From Actinomycetota bacterium (GTDB lineage Bacteria; Actinomycetota; Thermoleophilia; Gaiellales; Gaiellaceae): DNA of 5,491 bases. Shown piece by piece: positions 1-4,389 of this stretch. The position numbers and the translations under genes are program-made. Location of the stretch: NCBI GenBank assembly GCA_005883365.1, contig VAXA01000018.1, positions 1-5,491 of the forward strand, read 5' to 3'. Position 1 is the first letter of the stretch. Every line of letters starts with the position of its first letter. Below the pieces are notes generated by a model. That model searched no databases. It saw nothing but the letters and a program-made list of their open reading frames with translations, and was not told the DNA's origin.

Positions 1-150
1 CTCGAACCAGTCGCCGATCTCGGGGAGGATCCGCTTGCGCACGAAGTCGCGCACTGTGTCGCGGATCGCCCGCTCCTCGTCGTCGAGGAGGGCGTCGAAG
101 GCGAGGAAGTCGCGTGGGTCGAGCTCCGTCTTCTTCGCGGTCGTCGCCAC
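1..150 (-). CDS. Acyl-CoA dehydrogenase, glutaryl-CoA-dehydrogenase-like (N-terminus only, runs off window)
   Basis: Only the first 50 residues are visible; the gene continues beyond base 1. The visible part reads VATTAKKTELDPRDFLAFDA and continues with an E-E-R-A-I-R-D-T-V-R-x-F-V stretch and I-L-P-E-I-G. The order D-P-x-x-F, a D/E-rich turn, then E-x-x-I-R-D-x-x-R is the N-terminal helix pattern of the acyl-CoA dehydrogenase superfamily, closest in my recollection to the glutaryl-CoA dehydrogenase branch. These flavoenzymes remove alpha and beta hydrogens from acyl-CoA esters. The GTG start at 150 is chosen because no in-frame ATG fits; an ATG eight bases upstream is out of frame. There is no strong Shine-Dalgarno, but a TACGAT hexamer lies six bases upstream, as expected for a leaderless message. 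The gene diverges from the complete dehydrogenase at 235. Substrate cannot be assigned from this fragment. Confidence 0.8.
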   Translation of the reverse strand, partial: MATTAKKTELDPRDFLAFDALLDDEERAIRDTVRDFVRKRILPEIGDWFE

Positions 151-156
151 CCCCGC

Positions 157-162
157 ATCGTA
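157..162 (-). promoter_or_regulatory. Possible -10 hexamer for a leaderless minus-strand transcript
   Basis: Read on the minus strand, TACGAT is followed by six bases and then the GTG start at 150. This matches the TANNNT -10 pattern at the spacing that puts transcription start on the start codon. No convincing -35 is visible at 16-18 bases, so this is tentative. Confidence 0.35.
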
Positions 163-197
163 CGGATCTAGACGGTTTCGCGGTTACCGAGCTATCG

Positions 198-213
198 TTG
201 ACTGAACAGTCAA
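198..213. promoter_or_regulatory. 16-bp palindromic operator between divergent acyl-CoA dehydrogenases
   Basis: The sequence is TTGACTG-AA-CAGTCAA, in which all seven outer base pairs are self-complementary around a two-base centre. A 14-16 bp palindrome of this form between divergent acyl-CoA genes is the usual shape of a TetR-family operator; regulators of this family often control fatty-acid catabolism through acyl-CoA. Each half also begins TTGACT, close to a -35 box, so a bound protein could block transcription both ways. No regulator gene is in the window, so the cognate protein is unknown. Confidence 0.65.
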
Positions 214-224
214 TCAAGCAGGCT

Positions 225-230
225 GGAGGG
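225..230 (+). promoter_or_regulatory. Ribosome binding site of the acyl-CoA dehydrogenase at 235
   Basis: GGAGGG lies four bases upstream of the ATG at 235 and only one base from an in-frame TTG at 232. The spacing favours the ATG as start. Confidence 0.7.
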
Positions 231-234
231 CTTG

Positions 235-1419
235 ATGGTCGCGATCGACGGGAGGACGGCGACAGGTGTCTCCTTCGCCCTGACCGAGGAGCAGAACGAG
301 CTGCGCCGGCTTGCGCGCACCTTCGCCGAGCGGGAGATCAGGCCGAGGGAGGCGGAGCACGACGCCGAGATGCGACACCCGGCGGCGCTCGTCGCCCAGG
401 CACACGACCTCGGCCTGATGAACCTCCACGTGCCGGCCGAGTTCGGCGGCCTCGGCCTGTCCGCCTTCGACGGCATGCTCGTCGGCGAGGAGCTGAACTG
501 GGGCTGCTCGGGGATCGGGACATCGATCCTCGCGAACGGCCTCGGCGCCGGCCCGGTCATCCTCTTCGGCTCGCCCGAGCAGAAGGCCCGCTGGCTGCCG
601 CCGCTCGCCGAGCAGCCGATCCTCTGCTCGTTCGCCCTCTCGGAGCCGGGCGCGGGCTCCGACGTCGCGGCGCTCCGGTCAACCGCTGCGCGACAAGGTG
701 ACGAGTACGTCCTCAACGGCTCGAAGACCTTCATCACGAACGCAGGCCACGCAGAGTGGGCGGTGGTGTTCGCGAAGACCGATCCAGCCGCCGGACGCCG
801 CGGGATGTCGGCGTTCGTCGTCGAGATGGGCTCGCCTGGGGTGACGATCGAGAAGCACCTCGAGAAGATGGGCCAGCGCGCGACGGACACGTCGGCGTTC
901 GCGCTTCACGACGTTCGCGTGCCCGCCGAGAACCGGCTCGGCGAGGAGGGCGACGGGTTCAAGATCGCGATGGCGACGCTCGACTTCACGCGGCCGGGCA
1001 CGGCGATCGGCGCGGTCGGCGTCGCGCAGGCGGCGTACGAGCACGCACTCGCCTACTCGAAGGAACGGGTCACGTTCGACCTCCCGATCGCGATGCACCA
1101 GGCGGTCGGCTTCATGGTCGCGGATATGGCGACGGAGATCCAGGCCGCCCGCCTCCTCTGCTGGCAGGCCGCGTGGATGCTGGATCAGGGGCTGGGCCGC
1201 GAGGCGACGCTGTACTCCTCCTTCGCGAAGCGATTCGCCGCCGACACCGCGATGAAGGTCACGACCGACGCGGTGCAGGTGTTCGGCGGCTACGGCTACA
1301 TCAAGGAGTACCCGGTCGAGAAGCTCATGCGTGACGCGAAGCTCTTCCAGATCTACGAGGGGACGTCGCAGATCCAGCGGCTCGTGATCGCGCGCGAGAT
1401 CTTCACGCCGAAGGGCTAG
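235..1419 (+). CDS. Medium-chain-type acyl-CoA dehydrogenase (FAD-dependent)
   Basis: The 394-residue product is full length for the family and resembles medium-chain acyl-CoA dehydrogenase throughout. It should oxidise a saturated acyl-CoA to the trans-2-enoyl-CoA in the first step of beta-oxidation, passing electrons to electron-transfer flavoprotein in the cytoplasm. The first signature is F-A-L-S-E-P-G-A-G-S-D at 133-143, part of the flavin and substrate site. The second is Q-V-F-G-G-Y-G-Y-I-K-E-Y-P at 348-360, running on to K-L-M-R-D at 363-367. The catalytic base is Glu375 in I-Y-E-G-T-S-Q-I-Q, the position used by medium- and short-chain enzymes. The R-V-T-F element at 278-281 fits the FAD-binding R-x-x-F motif. 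The ATG at 235 is preferred over TTG at 232 because of Shine-Dalgarno spacing. It probably shares regulation with the divergent dehydrogenase through the palindrome at 198-213. Chain-length specificity is inferred from resemblance only. Confidence 0.95.
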   Translation: MVAIDGRTATGVSFALTEEQNELRRLARTFAEREIRPREAEHDAEMRHPAALVAQAHDLGLMNLHVPAEFGGLGLSAFDGMLVGEELNWGCSGIGTSILANGLGAGPVILFGSPEQKARWLPPLAEQPILCSFALSEPGAGSDVAALRSTAARQGDEYVLNGSKTFITNAGHAEWAVVFAKTDPAAGRRGMSAFVVEMGSPGVTIEKHLEKMGQRATDTSAFALHDVRVPAENRLGEEGDGFKIAMATLDFTRPGTAIGAVGVAQAAYEHALAYSKERVTFDLPIAMHQAVGFMVADMATEIQAARLLCWQAAWMLDQGLGREATLYSSFAKRFAADTAMKVTTDAVQVFGGYGYIKEYPVEKLMRDAKLFQIYEGTSQIQRLVIAREIFTPKG

Positions 1420-1829
1420 CCGGCTTCGGCGGCGCGGATCGCGTCGGCGAGCCAGTCCGGCACGCGCGTCGGCCGCAGCGTCGTCGCGTCGACGCAGGCG
1501 TGCTCGGTGTGGCCGTCCGCGACGATCTCCTCCCCGCGGGCGATCGCATACTCGTACCGGAAGCGGGCGCCGCGGAGGCCGACGCAGCGGGTGTGAATGA
1601 CGAGCTCGTCGTCGAAGCGCACGGGAATCCGGTAGCGGCATAGCGACTCGAGGACGATCGCCTCGATCCCGTGGTCCCGGAGCGCCTGATAGCCGCCCGC
1701 GAAGGCGCGCAGGTACTCGACGCGCGCGACTTCGAACCAGACGAGGTAGGCGGAGTTGTGCGCGATCCCCTGCGCGTCGGTGTCCGCGAAGCGCACACGT
1801 ACCGGCACCGAGAACGTGAAGCCGTCCAT
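1416..1829 (-). CDS. Hot-dog fold acyl-CoA thioesterase (YbgC/FadM/4HBT family)
   Basis: The 137-residue product has the usual length for a single hot-dog domain thioesterase, which hydrolyses acyl-CoA to free acid and CoA in the cytoplasm. The diagnostic N-terminal block is V-R-V-R-F-A-D-T-D-A-Q-G at 10-21, followed by I-A-H-N-S-A-Y-L-V-W-F-E at 22-33 and A-R-V-E-Y-L. Asp18 is the expected catalytic aspartate. The histidine found in YbgC seven residues after it is Asn25 here, as in the FadM-like branch, with His24 beside it. A central R-I-P-V-R-F-D-D-E-L-V-I strand is also typical. The stop codon overlaps that of the convergent acyl-CoA dehydrogenase within CTAG. The ATG at 1829 has no clear Shine-Dalgarno. 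Context suggests acyl-CoA turnover, but the substrate (fatty acyl, phenylacetyl-type or other) cannot be read from sequence. Confidence 0.9.
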   Translation of the reverse strand: MDGFTFSVPVRVRFADTDAQGIAHNSAYLVWFEVARVEYLRAFAGGYQALRDHGIEAIVLESLCRYRIPVRFDDELVIHTRCVGLRGARFRYEYAIARGEEIVADGHTEHACVDATTLRPTRVPDWLADAIRAAEAG

Positions 1830-1837
1830 CGGCGTTC

Positions 1838-1843
1838 AGTATC
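1838..1843 (-). promoter_or_regulatory. Possible -10 hexamer for the thioesterase (leaderless)
   Basis: GATACT on the minus strand ends eight bases before the ATG at 1829, and no Shine-Dalgarno is visible. The geometry suits a leaderless transcript. Four of six bases match TATAAT and no clear -35 is seen. Confidence 0.3.
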
Positions 1844-1869
1844 TCGATATGGTCGAGGCCGACCGACCG

Positions 1870-1875
1870 AGGAGG
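1870..1875 (+). promoter_or_regulatory. Strong Shine-Dalgarno of the coiled-coil protein gene
   Basis: AGGAGG lies four bases before the ATG at 1880. It is the strongest ribosome binding site in the window and supports this small gene and its start. Confidence 0.75.
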
Positions 1876-1879
1876 AGCG

Positions 1880-2167
1880 ATGGCTGATCGGAACAAGGAT
1901 CTGCTGGGCCGGCTGGCCGACCTGAGCGAGGAAGCTGTCCAGCGGCTTGCCGACGCGCCGGGCGCCGACCGCGCCCTCCAGGCGCTCAAGGGGCTCGCGG
2001 ACAAGGTCGACGAGCTCCAGCGGCGGACGCGCGGCTTCGAGGAGCTCGAGCGGCGGCTGAGCACGCTCGAGAAGCGGGTGGACGCGCTGGCGAAGCCGTC
2101 TCGCGGCGCGGCGTCAGGCGCCCGGGCGCGCGCGGCGAAGAGCGGCTCGGCGCCCAAGAAAGCCTGA
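1880..2167 (+). CDS. Small coiled-coil protein with basic Ala/Lys-rich tail (hypothetical)
   Basis: I do not recognise a named family for this 95-residue protein. Residues 1-30 are polar helix-forming sequence (L-L-G-R-L-A-D-L-S-E-E-A-V-Q-R-L). Residues about 35-72 are heptad-like and strongly charged, with E-L-E-R-R-L-S-T-L-E-K-R-V-D-A-L at 55-70, predicting a coiled coil. Residues 73-95 form a disordered basic tail rich in Ala, Arg, Lys, Ser and Gly, ending A-P-K-K-A. There is no signal peptide or membrane segment. The combination resembles small oligomerising proteins with a nucleic-acid- or surface-binding tail, but that function is only a possibility. A strong Shine-Dalgarno supports the start. 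Its last 54 bases overlap the 3' end of the convergent PAP2 gene, so both proteins have compositionally biased C-termini there. It diverges from the thioesterase across 50 bases. Confidence 0.75.
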   Translation: MADRNKDLLGRLADLSEEAVQRLADAPGADRALQALKGLADKVDELQRRTRGFEELERRLSTLEKRVDALAKPSRGAASGARARAAKSGSAPKKA

Positions 2168-2794
2168 CCTCTCGACTCCGACGGCGGCGGCCGCGGCGAC
2201 CGCCGCCAGGAGCAAGCCGCCGGCGATGTCGGTCGGGGCGTGGAAGCCGGCGAGCTCGAGCAGCACGACGGCTGCCGCGAGCCAGATCGCGAGCAGGAGG
2301 CGGAGGCGCGGCCACGCCGCGGCGAGAGCGGCCGCGACGATCGCGCAGCGGAGCGCGTGCCCGCTCGGCCAGGACGCGTCGAACGCGACCAGGTGAACGC
2401 CGTGCCGGTAAAGCGGCGGCCGCGTCAGCGTGTGGCGGAACACCACCTCGACCGCCGTCGCGGCGGCCCAGGCGGCTGGCCAGGCGACGGCGGCAGCGCG
2501 GCGCCTGCGACCCCAGAGAGCGCCGGACGCGGCCACGACGAGCAGGAGCGAGACGACGACCTGGCCTGGCAGCGTCACGAGCTCGGCAACGGCGACGCCG
2601 AGCGGATGGAAGGGCGCATGGAGAAGGGGCACGAGCGACTCGAGCAGCGTCGGCGGCAGGCCCGGCGTACCCGCGAGGGGCGTCGCGTGCTCGGCCGCCC
2701 ACCGGTCGAGGCCCGTCGCTGCTCCCGAGGCCACGAGGCCGGCGAGCGCACCGAAGGCCGCGGCGGCCGCTGCCGCGACGCTCCTACGCAGCAG
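2114..2794 (-). CDS. PAP2-family membrane phosphatase (start uncertain)
   Basis: This is a multi-pass membrane protein of the type 2 phosphatidic acid phosphatase family, which removes phosphate from lipid phosphates such as phosphatidate or isoprenyl diphosphates at the membrane. In the 226-residue form used here, about six hydrophobic segments lie near 5-27, 67-93, 100-119, 150-161, 164-183 and 190-207. Motif 2 is clear (S-W-P-S-G-H-A-L-R, PSGH at 143-146) and motif 3 keeps H-A-P-T-D (His185, Asp189). Motif 1 is reduced to R-H-T-L-T-R-P-P at 120-127. The Ser-Arg pair normally six residues before the motif 3 His is Leu-Leu. The start is uncertain: the frame holds no ATG/GTG/TTG between a TTG at 2896, deep inside the kinase gene, and a GTG at 2734 that removes the first membrane helix. 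CTG at 2794 gives the expected M-L-R-R plus helix beginning. It overlaps the upstream kinase gene by 11 bases. Confidence 0.8.
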   Translation of the reverse strand: MLRRSVAAAAAAAFGALAGLVASGAATGLDRWAAEHATPLAGTPGLPPTLLESLVPLLHAPFHPLGVAVAELVTLPGQVVVSLLLVVAASGALWGRRRRAAAVAWPAAWAAATAVEVVFRHTLTRPPLYRHGVHLVAFDASWPSGHALRCAIVAAALAAAWPRLRLLLAIWLAAAVVLLELAGFHAPTDIAGGLLLAAVAAAAAVGVERSGFLGRRAALRRARPGA

Positions 2795-3683
2795 GCACCC
2801 GTAGCCTGAGCGCCGCGGGAACGACCTCGAAGCGCGCCGGGGTCGTCCCGATCGGCTCGCCGTCGACCTCGATCGGCAGGGGCACGTCTGCGTCAATCGC
2901 GGCGAAAGAAGACCGGACGAGCTCGACCTTCGGATGCGCGAGATACCGGCCGCTGTACAGCTTCGGCGCCGTCGTGAGGAAGTCGAGCTTCGTGACGTCG
3001 CCGATCGTCACGACGTCGAAGAGGCCGTCGTCCTGCCGCGCTTCCGGCGCCAGCTTCATACCTCCTGCGTGGTAGCGGCCGTTGGCCACGATCACGTCGT
3101 GCATCGGGCCCTCCCGCCGGACGCCTTCGTCCAGCCGGACCGTGACCTGCGTGTTCTGCCAGCGGATGAACTCGCGCGTGAGCGCGTAGAAGAAGGTCAC
3201 TCTGCCGCCGAGCGCCTTCGTCATCCCGTTCGCCCGCCGTGCGACCGCGCCGCTCATCCCGGCGGACGCCACGTTCGCGAAGAAGCGGCTCGTGCCGTCG
3301 TCGAGCTCGACCCGGCCGAGGTCGATCGTCCGCCTCTCGTCGCCGAGTGCCACGCGCACGGCGTCGTCGAAGCGGCTGGGGATGCCGTGCGTACGGCCGA
3401 AGTCTTGCCCGGTCCCGCACGGCAGCACGGCGATCTCGGCGCCGGCCCCGGCGACCCCGTTCACGACCTCGTTCACGGTCCCGTCGCCGCCGACGACCAC
3501 GAGCAGCGAGTCACGAGCTTCGCTCGCCGCCTGCGCGAGGTGCCCCGGGAACTCGGACAGCACCTCCTCGCCGTGCAGCCCCAGCTCGGCCGCCCGCCGC
3601 CTCAGCTCCGGCCAGCGCTTCCCGGTCGCGCTGTTGCCGGACGCCGGATTGACGAGGAAGAGGATGCCGCCGGAAGCGCTAAT
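2784..3683 (-). CDS. Diacylglycerol/lipid kinase, DAGK catalytic domain (YegS/DagK-like; non-canonical start)
   Basis: The product is a soluble or membrane-associated lipid kinase that transfers phosphate from ATP to diacylglycerol or a related lipid. Counting from ATT at 3683, it has 299 residues, a normal length for the family. Motifs run in order: L-F-L-V-N-P-A-S-G-N at 8-17, the nucleotide loop V-V-V-G-G-D-G-T-V-N-E at 62-72, P-C-G-T-G-Q-D-F at 88-95, and N-G-R-Y-H-A-G-G-M-K-L-A-P near 201-213. D-D-G-L-F-D-V-V then follows, and E-V-D-G-E sits at 272-276. The first standard start, GTG at 3563, would delete the first 40 residues, including the conserved N-P-x-S-G strand. Upstream of ATT the frame closes at a TGA after four codons, so the true start is probably ATT 3683 or a nearby near-cognate codon. 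ATT overlaps the phosphorylase TAG by one base. With the downstream phosphatase it forms a lipid phosphorylation/dephosphorylation pair. Confidence 0.9.
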   Translation of the reverse strand: MSASGGILFLVNPASGNSATGKRWPELRRRAAELGLHGEEVLSEFPGHLAQAASEARDSLLVVVGGDGTVNEVVNGVAGAGAEIAVLPCGTGQDFGRTHGIPSRFDDAVRVALGDERRTIDLGRVELDDGTSRFFANVASAGMSGAVARRANGMTKALGGRVTFFYALTREFIRWQNTQVTVRLDEGVRREGPMHDVIVANGRYHAGGMKLAPEARQDDGLFDVVTIGDVTKLDFLTTAPKLYSGRYLAHPKVELVRSSFAAIDADVPLPIEVDGEPIGTTPARFEVVPAALRLRVPAA

Positions 3684-4380
3684 CGGCGGTGACGGTCATG
3701 AGCGCGACGCGCGTCATGCGGTCGACCGCGGCTCGCAGCTCCTCGTCCGTGATCCGCGTGAAGGCGCCCTCGACCACGATGTCCGACACGGTGAGGAGGC
3801 AGCCACCGTGGATTCCCTGCACCTTGCCGATCCCGCCGATCGCCGCGACGGTGAAGAGAGCGGCCGCTTCCATCTCGACGGCGAGCACGCCGCGGCTCGA
3901 CCAGCGCTCGTACTGCCCCTCGCTCGGGTTGTAGAAGACGTCGCTCGAGACGATCGGCCCGACGTGCATCGCCTGCGCGAGCTCCTTCGCCGCGTGGACG
4001 GCGCCGTGGATCAGCTCCCACGACGCGGTCGGGCAGTGCGGCTCGTCGCCGACGAGCTGCATCGCCGTCGAGTCCGCCGGGACGGCGGTCAACGCCACGA
4101 TAAGGTCGCCGAGCGCGTGGTGCGGCTGGAGGCCGCCACACGTGCCGACGCGCATCAGCCGCCTGCAGCCGAGCTGGATCAGCTCCTCGAAGACGATGGT
4201 CGCGCCGGGACAGCCCATCCCGGTGCCTTGCACCGACACGGGCTTCCCCTCCCAGGTACCGGTATAGCCCAGGAGGCCGCGCTCCTCGTTCACCTGCTTC
4301 GCGCCGTCGAGATAGGTCTCGGCGATGTACTTCGCCCGCAGCGGGTCACCGGGAAGGAGCCGGGGTCGGCAGGCTGGAAT
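3679..4380 (-). CDS. deoD: DeoD-type purine (or uridine) nucleoside phosphorylase; start uncertain
   Basis: The enzyme splits nucleosides with phosphate into free base and (deoxy)ribose-1-phosphate in cytoplasmic salvage. From ATT at 4380 it has 233 residues, close to bacterial DeoD enzymes. Visible elements are the phosphate loop L-L-P-G-D-P-L-R-A-K-Y-I-A-E-T-Y-L at 8-24, Q-G-T-G-M-G at 51-56, and M-R-V-G-T-C-G at 76-82. Later come D-V-F-Y-N-P near 147, the ribose-binding V-E-M-E-A-A at 168-173, and T-V-S-D at 197-200, where Asp200 matches the catalytic Asp of DeoD. This Asp favours purine substrates, although R-V-G-T and the divergent C-terminus leave uridine possible. No ATG/GTG/TTG occurs in frame between the end of the window's shadow frame and GTG 4293, which would delete the phosphate loop. 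The N-terminus is about ten residues shorter than in E. coli and lacks the usual H-I-x-A-E-x-G segment. It diverges from the acetyltransferase at 4390. Confidence 0.88.
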   Translation of the reverse strand: MPACRPRLLPGDPLRAKYIAETYLDGAKQVNEERGLLGYTGTWEGKPVSVQGTGMGCPGATIVFEELIQLGCRRLMRVGTCGGLQPHHALGDLIVALTAVPADSTAMQLVGDEPHCPTASWELIHGAVHAAKELAQAMHVGPIVSSDVFYNPSEGQYERWSSRGVLAVEMEAAALFTVAAIGGIGKVQGIHGGCLLTVSDIVVEGAFTRITDEELRAAVDRMTRVALMTVTAD

Positions 4381-4389
4381 GATCCGAGC

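Noticed and set aside
185..226. Complete sigma-70-type promoters using the TTGACT halves of the palindrome as -35 boxes
   Set aside because: At 16-18 base spacing neither strand shows a credible -10 (GGCTGG on plus, TCGGTA on minus).
232..234. TTG as start of the acyl-CoA dehydrogenase
   Set aside because: It is one base from the Shine-Dalgarno, whereas the ATG at 235 has workable spacing.
1843..1857. CTCGA-N5-TCGAG inverted repeat in the thioesterase / coiled-coil intergenic region
   Set aside because: Five-base arms are too short to separate from chance in GC-rich sequence.
679..2157. Long minus-strand open frame under the acyl-CoA dehydrogenase and thioesterase
   Set aside because: Arg-rich composition and no motifs; it overlaps strongly supported genes on the other strand and in another frame.
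2795..2896. PAP2 start at TTG 2896, adding 34 residues
   Set aside because: The added segment is Arg/Ser-rich and lies entirely within the conserved C-terminal E-V-D-G-E region of the lipid kinase in another frame.
3292..4389. In-frame plus-strand extension upstream of the acetyltransferase start
   Set aside because: It is low-complexity Arg/Asp/His sequence antisense to the phosphorylase and lipid kinase, both of which have clear motifs.
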